Below, one piece after another: positions 42,101 through 49,104 of a DNA stretch of 64,000 nt; the first letter of the stretch is position 1; each line of letters begins with the position of its first letter. Source of the stretch: Glycomyces terrestris (lineage in GTDB: Bacteria > Actinomycetota > Actinomycetes > Mycobacteriales > Micromonosporaceae); contig NZ_RSEB01000001.1 in NCBI RefSeq assembly GCF_003933745.1, positions 434,001 to 498,000 of the forward strand. Direction: 5' to 3'. The position numbers and the translations under genes were made by a program. Below the pieces are notes generated by a model that saw only the letters and a list, made by a program, of their open reading frames with translations, did not search any database and had not been told where the DNA came from.

Positions 42101-42401
42101 CCAGGTCGACGCCCTCACCGTGGACGTGCCCGACCTCGCCCGCGGCGAGGTGGCGACCGTCGAAGCCGAACTGACGCAAGGGAACCGGACGATCCCGGTG
42201 GTCTACCCGATGGGCGTGTCCTGGTCCGGATCGGGCGTCTACATCGGCCAGCGGCCCCCGGGCGTGCTGGACCTGCTCCGGTACCGCGCCTGGTTCGACC
42301 CCGCCACCGGCGAGCTCCGGGCCTGGCGCCCGGGCGGCGTGTCGCTGACGGCCGCGGTCAACGGCGTCACCGCCGCCGACACCGCGACCGTCGCGCGCTG
42401 A
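39147..42401 (+). CDS. secreted phosphodiester glycosidase / metallophosphoesterase
   Basis: 1084 residues from the GTG at 39147, which begins a signal peptide (RTTPWIAAALAAALVTAPPASA); an ATG at 39096 lacks a ribosome site. Domains: a phosphodiester glycosidase (NAGPA/DUF2233) at about 35-395 (FNADFFDINDTGGPDG, ALNLDGGGSSTL); beta-rich Ig-like modules at about 400-550; a carbohydrate-binding-like sandwich at about 560-700; and a calcineurin-like phosphoesterase at about 735-960 (SDAQFTG, NGDLVDE, VPGNHEAMG, AHVPPHD, IGAHAGYF). It would strip sugar-1-phosphate caps and phosphates from wall or teichoic polymers outside the cell. Substrate is inference. Confidence 0.88.
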   Translation: MRTTPWIAAALAAALVTAPPASAQDDSGAVPVDGESTPIAPGITLDSFDRWEDQGWIRGDAATIDLTAGSSPVYLSPGEVAASAPVRAQLEGVEGAVLAFNADFFDINDTGGPDGVAIADGALVKSASSGTSTVLAFDAEGRASIQSIGFEGTAATPDGVLDLAGLNTTALPAGGIGVYDANWGDASRARVADGVPVTEATVVDGVVTAVTTAPEAGAIPEGALALVGRDAGAQALAALDVGDEVAVEYGAVADGELPETAVSGHQLLITDGQVVDHADQARHPRTAVGVSADGTELYVLTVDGRQAASGGYTLEETAEQLLAMGAHSALNLDGGGSSTLIARAPGTTDLVTVNSPSDGTERAVGNGLAFTVPAGDGEPVGFAVAPQAPFDPGAIEGTDVDRVFPGLTRPLTAAAYDDAYGPAEADPHWTVSPSRLGWIDDDGVFHARNRSGTAEATAKDGRAEGSTELTVLGPLAALEPSQRLLSLPETGANAAFTLVGADAAGFTAPVDPGDVDLAYDEDLFTVAPDGLGAFTVTAKAAGSGTVELTAGGITTALAVTVGFEEHTVADFADGAQWTFSTARATGSMTPAAGHDGGDGLALTYDFTQSTATRAAYARPPADIPVAGQPQRFSLWVEAEGHGEWPSLQLRDANGTSVILRGDHLTAPGWTQVEFDVPDGVNYPVSVYRFYVAETRPSSLYEGSVTISDLTAHTAPDVAIPESATAPDAMVAGDLDGADWTFAVMSDAQFTGEQPDSAIVASARRTLREIVASDAELLIVNGDLVDECESDDLALAEQILDEELGDALDWVYVPGNHEAMGCTVSEWSAVFGPAYQVFDRGGTRFITLDTSGLTIGRGGWDQILMLRTALDEAAADPDVDSVAVVAHVPPHDKSPQAASQLGDRLEAEVVEEWLTGFEAGSGKEAVYIGAHAGYFDASRVDGVSYWVNGNSGKAPSATPEDGGFIGWTEFGLGATGEEWLAAQVRPQVDALTVDVPDLARGEVATVEAELTQGNRTIPVVYPMGVSWSGSGVYIGQRPPGVLDLLRYRAWFDPATGELRAWRPGGVSLTAAVNGVTAADTATVAR

Positions 42402-42416
42402 CCAGAGCCGCGCTGA

Positions 42417-42992
42417 CTAGGGCCGCTCGGGGACGTGGCAGTCGACCAGGTGGTCGTCGACCATCCCCACGGCCTGCATCATCGCGTACGCCGTGGTCGG
42501 CCCGACGAAGCGGAAGCCCTGCCGCTTGAGCGCCTTCGACAGCGCGGTCGACTCGGGCGTGACGGCCGCGATGTCGGCGAGGCGCCTCGGCCGGGCGCGC
42601 CGCTCGGGCGCGAACGACCACACCAGGTCCGAGAGGCCGCCGTCGAGCTCGGCGGCGGCCTTCGCGTTCGCGATCGTCGCCGCGATCTTCAACCGGTTGC
42701 GGACGATGCCGGCGTCCTGGAGCAGCCGCTCCGCGTCGGCCTCGGTGTACTCGGCGACCTTCGCGATGCGGAAGCCGTCGAACGCCTTGCGGAACGCCGC
42801 CCGCTTGCGCAGGATCACCAGCCACGACAGGCCCGACTGGAACGCCTCCAGGCTCACCCGCTCGAACAGCTCGTCGTCGCCGCGCACCGGGCGGCCCCAC
42901 TCGCCGTCGTGGTACTCCCGGTAGATCTCGGGATCGGCGCCCCAGGGGCACCGCGCCAGGCCGTCCTCGGCCGACGTCACCGCGTCACTCAT
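42417..42992 (-). CDS. tag: DNA-3-methyladenine glycosylase I
   Basis: 191 residues. RCPWGADPEIYREYHDGEWG with the conserved Cys and His, LFERVSLEAFQSGLSWLVIL, AGIVRNRLKI, and the FVGPTTAYAMMQAVGMVDDH end with zinc ligands are those of Tag. It excises 3-methyladenine from alkylated DNA. It is divergent from a GNAT gene across a strong TATTGCAA palindrome. Its end is 15 bases from the large phosphoesterase gene. Confidence 0.94.
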   Translation of the reverse strand: MSDAVTSAEDGLARCPWGADPEIYREYHDGEWGRPVRGDDELFERVSLEAFQSGLSWLVILRKRAAFRKAFDGFRIAKVAEYTEADAERLLQDAGIVRNRLKIAATIANAKAAAELDGGLSDLVWSFAPERRARPRRLADIAAVTPESTALSKALKRQGFRFVGPTTAYAMMQAVGMVDDHLVDCHVPERP

Positions 42993-43064
42993 CGCTTCCC
43001 TCCTGACCGGGCGAGCCTACGCGCCGGGACCGACAGCCCGCCGCCATGTGGAATGTCGGTGGCT

Positions 43065-43085
43065 TATTGCAAGATAGTTGCAATA
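43065..43085. promoter_or_regulatory. operator between tag and the GNAT gene
   Basis: TATTGCAA and TTGCAATA are perfect arms around GATAG. The site is 73 bases from the tag start and 38 from the GNAT start. It is AT-rich in a GC-rich context, so its conservation is unlikely to be chance. The cognate regulator is not in the immediate neighbourhood. Confidence 0.7.
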
Positions 43086-43123
43086 GAGTTCACGTCGTCC
43101 CGACCGCCCTGAAGGAGCCCCCG

Positions 43124-43777
43124 ATGACCACCACGCCCACCGGCCACACCCTCCCCGAACTCGTCACCGCCTGGGGCCGCGGCCGCGCCCACTCGCGGAT
43201 CACCGCCCCGCCCGAGCCCATCGACGGCGGCTTCGAAGTCGCCGTCGGCCCGCCCAGCACCGAGGTCCGCCAGGTCTTCCACACCTACACCCCCGAGTCC
43301 CTCGCCGCGGCCGCCGCCCGGCTCGACACCCCCGGCCACCAGGTCATGATCGCCGGACCCACCGCGCTCCTCGCGTCGGCCGTGCCCTCCACCTGGACCC
43401 TCGACGAGGGCGGCCACCTCATGACCGTCGCGTTCGCGCCCGCCTCCTACGACGTGCCCGCCGAGTACCGGCTCACCGTCGAGACCGCCGGGCCGCTGTC
43501 GGTGGCGCGGATCCACCACGACAACGGCGACCTCGCCGCCTCGGCCCGCCTCGGCCGCGACGGCGACTTCGGCGTCTTCGACAAGGTCGTCACCGCCCCC
43601 GCGCACCAGCGCCGCGGCCTCGGCTCGCTCATGATGCGCGCCCTCTCCGGCCACGCGCTCGCCCTCGGCATGCGCTTCGGCCTCCTCGTCGGCAGCGACG
43701 AGGGCCGGGCCCTGTACGAGCACCTCGGCTGGTCCTTCGTCTCGGACTTCCCCGGAGCGCGCAGCAAACGCGGGTAA
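43124..43777 (+). CDS. GNAT family N-acetyltransferase
   Basis: 217 residues; GAAGGAG precedes the ATG. The C-terminal half is the GNAT acetyl-CoA site: FDKVVTAPAHQRRGLGSLMM (the Q/R-x-x-G-x-G/A loop) and YEHLGWSFVSDF. The N-terminal half (about 1-105) is an extra domain without a recognised motif. The acceptor is unknown. Divergent from tag and probably under the same operator. Confidence 0.88.
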   Translation: MTTTPTGHTLPELVTAWGRGRAHSRITAPPEPIDGGFEVAVGPPSTEVRQVFHTYTPESLAAAAARLDTPGHQVMIAGPTALLASAVPSTWTLDEGGHLMTVAFAPASYDVPAEYRLTVETAGPLSVARIHHDNGDLAASARLGRDGDFGVFDKVVTAPAHQRRGLGSLMMRALSGHALALGMRFGLLVGSDEGRALYEHLGWSFVSDFPGARSKRG

Positions 43778-43817
43778 ATCGCTTGCCGCCCGCCGGGGCC
43801 GCTGCGAGAGTGGCCCC

Positions 43818-44633
43818 ATGAGCACCGATGCCGACTGGCGCGACGCGAACCGGGCCATGTGGGACGAGCGCGTCCCGATCCACGCCGCGAGCCGCTTCTA
43901 CGACCAGGCGGGCTTCCGCGAGGGCCGCGGCGACGTCAACGCCTTCGAGGCCGAGGAGGTCGGCGACGTCACCGGCAAGCGCCTCGTCCACCTCCAGTGC
44001 CACATGGGCCAGGACACGCTCTCGTGGGCCCGCCGCGGCGCCGCCGAGGTCGTGGGCCTCGACTTCTCCGAGCCGGCCGTCGAAGTCGCCCGCGGCCTCG
44101 CCGCCGACCTCGGGCTCGCCGACCGGGCCTCATTCGTCGCCGCCGACGTCTACGACGCCCGCGAGGCCCTCGGCGGGCGCGTCTTCGACGTCGTCTACAC
44201 CGGGCTCGGGGCCCTGTGCTGGCTGCCGGACACCGCCGGCTGGGCCGAGGTCGCCGCGTCCCTGGTCGCACCCGGCGGGTTCCTGTACCTCGCCGAGTTC
44301 CACCCGCTGTGCGACACCCTCGACTGGGACACCGGCACCCGCCTCGCCCGCAGCTACCTCGACCGGGAGCCGATGGTCTTCGACGAGCCCGGCACCTACA
44401 CCGACGGCGAGGCCGCCACTGAGCACAATCTGAACTTCCAGTGGACCCACCCGATCGGCGCGGTCGTGTCGGCGCTGGCCGCGACCGGGCTGCGGATCGA
44501 GTTCCTGCACGAGTTCGACTGGACGCTGTTCCAGCACTTCGGCTCGCTCCAGCAGGTCGAGGGCCGCTACCAGCAGCCGGCGGGCGTGCCGCGCGCGCCG
44601 CTGATGTACTCCCTCAAGGCGTCCCGGGCGTGA
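43818..44633 (+). CDS. class I SAM-dependent methyltransferase
   Basis: 271 residues. Motif I is varied: LVHLQCHMGQDTLSWARRG, where the normal Gly-rich loop reads HLQCHMGQDT, a form seen in a known actinobacterial methyltransferase subgroup. Then VVGLDFSEPAVEVARGL (motif II), FVAADVYD, and VYTGLGALCWLPD with VAPGGFLYLAEFHPL (motif IV region). It lies 40 bases after the GNAT gene in the same direction. The substrate is unknown. Confidence 0.85.
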   Translation: MSTDADWRDANRAMWDERVPIHAASRFYDQAGFREGRGDVNAFEAEEVGDVTGKRLVHLQCHMGQDTLSWARRGAAEVVGLDFSEPAVEVARGLAADLGLADRASFVAADVYDAREALGGRVFDVVYTGLGALCWLPDTAGWAEVAASLVAPGGFLYLAEFHPLCDTLDWDTGTRLARSYLDREPMVFDEPGTYTDGEAATEHNLNFQWTHPIGAVVSALAATGLRIEFLHEFDWTLFQHFGSLQQVEGRYQQPAGVPRAPLMYSLKASRA

Positions 44634-44738
44634 CGGCTGCCGCGCGCTAGTTCCGATGGTTCTCTGAACCGCCTCCCAGCCCACCCCGGCGTCCCGGCCC
44701 CCAGAATGGCGGGACCACGAGGTGAGAGGGGTGGGTCA

Positions 44739-45674
44739 GTGACCGCCAAGCAGGACGTGACGCCGACCTACGAGGGCCGGCCGTACGCCAGGCCCGACGA
44801 GGAGCTGGTCGACCAGGGCCTCCAGTTCGACATCGGCACGCTGCTGAGCCGCCGCGGCGTGCTCGTCGCCGGCGCCGGGGCCGCGGCTCTGGGCCTGGCC
44901 GCGTGCACGAACGGCGGGGGCTCGGCCACGGGTTCGGAGACGACGAGCGCCGCCGCGGGCGATCTGACGGAGATCCCCCAGGAGACGGCCGGGCCCTACC
45001 CCGGCGACGGCTCGAACGGGCCGGACGTGCTCGCGGAGAGCGGCGTGGTCCGCAGCGACATCCGCTCCAGCTTCGGCGGCAGCACCACGACCGCCGAGGG
45101 CGTCCGGATGGGCATCGAGCTGACGCTCTACGACATGGCGAACGACAACGCCCGCTTCGAGGGCGCCGCGGTCTACCTGTGGCACTGCGACCGCGGCGGC
45201 GGCTACTCGATGTACTCCGAGGGCGTCGAGAACGAGAACTACCTGCGCGGGGTGCAGGTCGCCGACGCCGACGGGGTCGTGGCGTTCACGAGCGTCTTCC
45301 CCGCCTGCTACGCGGGCCGCTGGCCCCACATCCACTTCGAGGTGTACCCGGACGTCGACGCGATCACCGACTCGGCGAACGCGATCGCGACCTCGCAGAT
45401 CGCGCTCCCGCAGGACGTGTGCGAGGCGGTGTACGCCGAGGAGGGCTACGAGCAGTCGGTCGAGAACCTCGCGCAGGTGTCGCTGGAGACCGACGGGATC
45501 TTCAGCGACGACGGCGGCGAGTCGCAGCTGGCGACCGTGACCGGCGACGTCGCGGGCGGGTACGCGATCTCGCTGGCGGTCGGGGTCGACACCGGGACCG
45601 AGGCCGCGGCGGGTGGCGTCTCCGGGGGCGGCGGTCCCGGCGGGACGCCGCCGGGCGGCGGGTCGTCCGGCTGA
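44739..45674 (+). CDS. lipoprotein intradiol ring-cleavage dioxygenase-like protein
   Basis: 311 residues from a GTG. A twin-arginine-type signal (SRRGVLVAGAGAAALGLAAC) ends in a lipobox, so it is exported folded and lipid-anchored. The catalytic fold contains VYLWHCDRGGGYSMYS, RGVQVADADGVVAFTSVFPA, CYAGRWPHIHFEVY; two Tyr and two His would bind Fe(III) as in catechol 1,2-dioxygenase. Extracellular relatives are thought to attack lignin-derived or self-made catechols. The C-terminus is Gly/Pro-rich and probably disordered. Confidence 0.88.
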   Translation: MTAKQDVTPTYEGRPYARPDEELVDQGLQFDIGTLLSRRGVLVAGAGAAALGLAACTNGGGSATGSETTSAAAGDLTEIPQETAGPYPGDGSNGPDVLAESGVVRSDIRSSFGGSTTTAEGVRMGIELTLYDMANDNARFEGAAVYLWHCDRGGGYSMYSEGVENENYLRGVQVADADGVVAFTSVFPACYAGRWPHIHFEVYPDVDAITDSANAIATSQIALPQDVCEAVYAEEGYEQSVENLAQVSLETDGIFSDDGGESQLATVTGDVAGGYAISLAVGVDTGTEAAAGGVSGGGGPGGTPPGGGSSG

Positions 45675-45680
45675 ACGCGC

Positions 45681-45720
45681 GCGGAAGGCCCGCGACCGCA
45701 CGGGGTCGCGGGCCTTCCGC
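45681..45720. terminator. bidirectional terminator
   Basis: Perfect 17-base arms (45681-45697 and 45704-45720) around a six-base loop, between the convergent dioxygenase and VOC genes. Confidence 0.85.
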
Positions 45721-45724
45721 ATGG

Positions 45725-46345
45725 TCAGATCAGGACGACGAGGCCGGATTCCCCGAAGAGGGTGGCGGCGAGGGAGCCGCGGTTGCCGGCCTTCATCGGG
45801 AGCTTCGCGCCGAGGGCGTGGATGTGCGGTTCGACCCGCTCGGGGTGGGGGTGGACCGCTTCGAGGCCGACGAGGGGGACGACCGGCAGGTCGGCGGCGG
45901 GGTGCGGGGTGGCGCCCCAGTCGATGAGGAAGGGCACGGGGCCGCGGTGGCGGCCCTCCTTGTCGAGGGTGAGGCGCCAGGTGAGCGTGTCGCCGGCCGG
46001 GCTCTGGCGGGACATCTCCCACGGCTCGCCCGGGTCGTACCCGGCCTCGCGGGAGGCGGCCACGGCGGCGTCGATGCCCTCCACGCGCACCGACCAGGTC
46101 ACGAGCCGGGCCTCGGTGAGCGTGTCGATCCCGAACGGCCGCCACTTGTCGGGGGCCTCCTGCTCCGGGTCGGGGCCGATGATCTCGAGGTAGGTGCCCT
46201 CGCCGAGGCCGAGCAGGAAGTTCCGGGTGCCCAGGCCCAGGTGGACGCCGCCGGGGACGGGTTGCGTCCCGGTCAGGCGCGCGACCTCCTTGACCGTGAC
46301 GGCCAGGTCGGGCGTGGCGAGAACGAGGTGGTCGAGTGAGGACAT
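45725..46345 (-). CDS. VOC/glyoxalase-like domain protein
   Basis: 206 residues. LDHLVLATPDLAVTVKEVARL at the start, GVHLGLGTRNFLLGLGEGTYLEIIGPDPEQ and PFLIDWGATPHPA are typical of the PF13468 glyoxalase-like family with metal-binding His and Glu. Its activity is unknown. A -10 box (TAGAAT on the minus strand) ends seven bases before the ATG, so its mRNA is probably leaderless. Confidence 0.83.
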   Translation of the reverse strand: MSSLDHLVLATPDLAVTVKEVARLTGTQPVPGGVHLGLGTRNFLLGLGEGTYLEIIGPDPEQEAPDKWRPFGIDTLTEARLVTWSVRVEGIDAAVAASREAGYDPGEPWEMSRQSPAGDTLTWRLTLDKEGRHRGPVPFLIDWGATPHPAADLPVVPLVGLEAVHPHPERVEPHIHALGAKLPMKAGNRGSLAATLFGESGLVVLI

Positions 46346-46352
46346 GGGCCGG

Positions 46353-46358
46353 ATTCTA
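46353..46358 (-). promoter_or_regulatory. -10 box of the VOC gene
   Basis: TAGAAT on the minus strand, seven bases before the ATG at 46345. Confidence 0.5.
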
Positions 46359-46410
46359 GTCACGATGCGCCACAGCCGTAACGGCCGTCCTGAAACCGCA
46401 CCGGCCCGGT

Positions 46411-47202
46411 TCAGGCGCGGCCGGGGTCGGCGAGGGCCTCGATGATCTCGTCGCCGGCCTCGCCGGCGAAGCGCTCCAGGACGGCCTCGGCCTCGGCGCG
46501 GCCGGGCTCGTAGCCGACGCGGCAGCCGTCCGGGGCGAAGGCCGCGTCGGCCGCGGGCGGGTCGGTGTCGCGGCGCATGAGGTCGCCGATGCCGGTCTCG
46601 AGCAGTCCGAACGCGTGGAAGGCGGCGGAGACGGCCTGCGAGTAGACCTCGTCGACCGGGCGGCCTTCGAGGACGTGGTGCACGTTGACCTCGACGAGGA
46701 TGTGCTGGGTGTGCAGGAGCTGGGAGGCGACCAGGCGCGAGGTGAGCGGCGGGTTGCCCTCCTCGATGAGCTCCTGGGCGAGGAGCACCGAGGAGCGGCG
46801 GCGGTAGTCCATGGCGCTGATCAGGAGCGAGGGCGTGGCCTGGATGAGGCGCTGGACCTGGAGGAACAGCGGCTTGTCGCTCAGGCCGGTCTGCGGGGCG
46901 CGGTGTTCGAGCAGGTCCAGGTAGCGGTCGCGCAGGGCCGCGTGCGGGGTCTGGCCGAGGGGGCGCTCGCGGACCGTGCGGGCCGGGTCCTCGATGTGGT
47001 GCTTCATGCCGCCGATGACGAGGTCTTCCTTCGACGGGAAGTAGTTGAACACGGTGGCCTTGGAGACCTCCGCGGCGGCCGCGATCTCGGCGACGGACAC
47101 GTTCTCGTACCCGCGCTCCTCGAACATCTGGAGGGCGGTGGCCTTCAGGCGCCCCCACATGGCGTTCTTCTTGCGCTCGCGCAGGCCGCTGCGTTGTTCC
47201 AC
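46411..47202 (-). CDS. TetR family regulator
   Basis: About 263 residues from a GTG at 47202 (EQRSGLRERKKNAMWGRLKA); ATG codons at 47238 and 47226 are alternatives. Helix-turn-helix: VSVAEIAAAAEVSKATVFNYFPSKEDLV. The effector domain is helical. It is divergent from the ABC exporter genes, and a 16-bp dyad between them covers their -35 box, so it is the likely repressor of the pump, relieved by a pump substrate. Confidence 0.88.
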   Translation of the reverse strand: MEQRSGLRERKKNAMWGRLKATALQMFEERGYENVSVAEIAAAAEVSKATVFNYFPSKEDLVIGGMKHHIEDPARTVRERPLGQTPHAALRDRYLDLLEHRAPQTGLSDKPLFLQVQRLIQATPSLLISAMDYRRRSSVLLAQELIEEGNPPLTSRLVASQLLHTQHILVEVNVHHVLEGRPVDEVYSQAVSAAFHAFGLLETGIGDLMRRDTDPPAADAAFAPDGCRVGYEPGRAEAEAVLERFAGEAGDEIIEALADPGRA

Positions 47203-47257
47203 CCCGCCACTGTACCAGAACTCCATGGACCCGGCCAAAAAATAATCCCGGAAAAAC

Positions 47258-47288
47258 TTTGTACCCGGTCAAACTTCGGTGCTAGGCT
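47258..47288 (+). promoter_or_regulatory. ABC exporter promoter with TetR operator
   Basis: TTTG and CAAA with inner ACC/GGT form an imperfect dyad at 47258-47273. It overlaps a -35 TTGTAC (47259-47264), which is 18 bp from a -10 TAGGCT (47283-47288). The ATG follows after seven bases, so the transcript is probably leaderless. Confidence 0.6.
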
Positions 47289-47295
47289 CGTCGGC

Positions 47296-49104
47296 ATGAC
47301 AGGAAACCGTCCCGCCCACACCCCCCGCAAGACCGCGCCACCGGCCGGCGGGGAGGCCGCACCGGAGGCCTCGGTCCTCCGCCTCCTCGCCGACTACCTC
47401 CGGCCCCACCGCACCCCGCTCCTGCTCGCGGTCCTCTTCCAGATCGTCCAGACGCTCGCGTCCCTGTACGTCCCCACGCTCAACGCCGACCTCATCGACA
47501 ACGGCGTCGCCGCCGGAGACACCGCGTACGTGCTGCGCCACGGCGGCATCATGCTCGCCGTCACCGTCGTCCAGCTCACCGCCGCCGCCCTCGGCGTCTA
47601 CTTCGGCGCCCGCGCCGCGATGGGCCTGGGCCGCGACCTCCGCGCCGACCTCTTCGCCCAGGTGCAGCGGTTCTCGGCCGCCGAGATGAACCGCTTCGGC
47701 GCGCCCTCGCTCATCACCCGCACCACCAACGACGTCACCCAGGTCGTCACCCTGCTCGTCTTCGGGCTCACCATGTTCATCACGGCCCCGATCACCGCGG
47801 TCGTCGGCCTGTCGCTCGCGCTCACGCTCGACGTGCCGATGACGGGCGTGCTGCTCGGCGCGATCCCGTTCATGGCCCTGGCGATCTACTTCATCGTCGT
47901 CTCGATGGTCCCGGCCAGCCGCGTCATGCAGCAGCGCATCGACTCCATCAACCAGGTCATGCGCGAGCACATCACCGGCATCCGCGTGATCCGCGCGTTC
48001 GTGCGCGACGACCACGAGCAGGACCGCTTCTCCGACGCCAACGCCGAGCTCACCGACGCCGCGCTGCGCGTCGGCCGCGTCCAGGCGTTCTTCGGCGCCA
48101 CCGCCATGGTCTTCGGCAACGTCACCTCGATCGCCCTGGTCTGGTTCGGCGCCCGGTTCATCGCCGAGGGCTCGATGCAGATCGGCGACCTCATCGCCTT
48201 CATCTCCTACGCCGGGCTCATCCTCGGCTCGGTCATGATGTCCATGGGCGTGTTCATGATGACCCCGCGCGCGAAGGTCGCGGCCGGGCGCATCCGCGAG
48301 GTCCTCGGCACCGAACCCACCATCACCGACCGTGCCGACGCGGTCCGCGAACTGCCCGGACGCGGCGAACTCGACCTCGAGGCCGTCACCTTCCGCTACG
48401 AGGGCGCCGAGGAGGCCGTCCTGCGCGGCGTCGACCTCATCGCCCGCCCCGGCCAGACCACCGCGATCATCGGCTCCACCGGCGCCGGCAAGACCACCCT
48501 CCTCAATCTCGTCCCGCGGCTGTTCGACGTCGACGGCGGCGCGGTCCGCATCGACGGCGTCGACGTCCGCGACATGGACCGGGCCCTCATCGCCAAGACC
48601 GTCGGGCTGGTCCCCCAGCGCGCCTACCTGTTCTCGGGCACCATTGCCTCGAACCTGCGCTACGGCAACCCGGACGCCGACGACGCGACCCTCTGGCGGG
48701 CCCTGGAGACCGCGCAGGCCGCCGAGTTCGTGCGGGCCATGCCGAACGGCCTCGACACCGTGATCGGCCAGGGCGGCACCACCGTCTCCGGCGGCCAGCG
48801 CCAGCGGCTCGCGATCGCCCGCACGCTCGTCGCCAACCCCCGGATCTACCTGTTCGACGACTCCTTCTCCGCCTTGGACACCGCCACTGACGCGGCCCTG
48901 CGGGCGGCGCTCGCCACCGAGATCGCCGACGCCGCGCAGGTGATCGTGGCCCAGCGGGTCTCGACCATCCGCGACGCCGACCGCATCGTCGTCCTCGACG
49001 CCGGCCGCGTCGTCGGCACCGGCACCCACGAGCAGCTGCTGGAGACCAACCCCGTGTACGCCGAGATCGTCAACTCCCAACTCACCCTCCAGGAGGCGCT
49101 GTGA
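47296..49104 (+). CDS. ABC exporter half-transporter, degenerate-site subunit
   Basis: 602 residues: six helices (about 40-325) then an ATPase domain with GSTGAGKTT (Walker A), VSGGQRQRL (canonical signature) and IYLFDDSFSALD, in which the catalytic Glu after Walker B is Asp. Together with its partner this gives one canonical and one degenerate ATP site, as in heterodimeric exporters such as TM287/288 and LmrCD. Substrates are probably drugs, lipids or peptides. Its stop overlaps the partner start (GTGA). Confidence 0.93.
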   Translation: MTGNRPAHTPRKTAPPAGGEAAPEASVLRLLADYLRPHRTPLLLAVLFQIVQTLASLYVPTLNADLIDNGVAAGDTAYVLRHGGIMLAVTVVQLTAAALGVYFGARAAMGLGRDLRADLFAQVQRFSAAEMNRFGAPSLITRTTNDVTQVVTLLVFGLTMFITAPITAVVGLSLALTLDVPMTGVLLGAIPFMALAIYFIVVSMVPASRVMQQRIDSINQVMREHITGIRVIRAFVRDDHEQDRFSDANAELTDAALRVGRVQAFFGATAMVFGNVTSIALVWFGARFIAEGSMQIGDLIAFISYAGLILGSVMMSMGVFMMTPRAKVAAGRIREVLGTEPTITDRADAVRELPGRGELDLEAVTFRYEGAEEAVLRGVDLIARPGQTTAIIGSTGAGKTTLLNLVPRLFDVDGGAVRIDGVDVRDMDRALIAKTVGLVPQRAYLFSGTIASNLRYGNPDADDATLWRALETAQAAEFVRAMPNGLDTVIGQGGTTVSGGQRQRLAIARTLVANPRIYLFDDSFSALDTATDAALRAALATEIADAAQVIVAQRVSTIRDADRIVVLDAGRVVGTGTHEQLLETNPVYAEIVNSQLTLQEAL

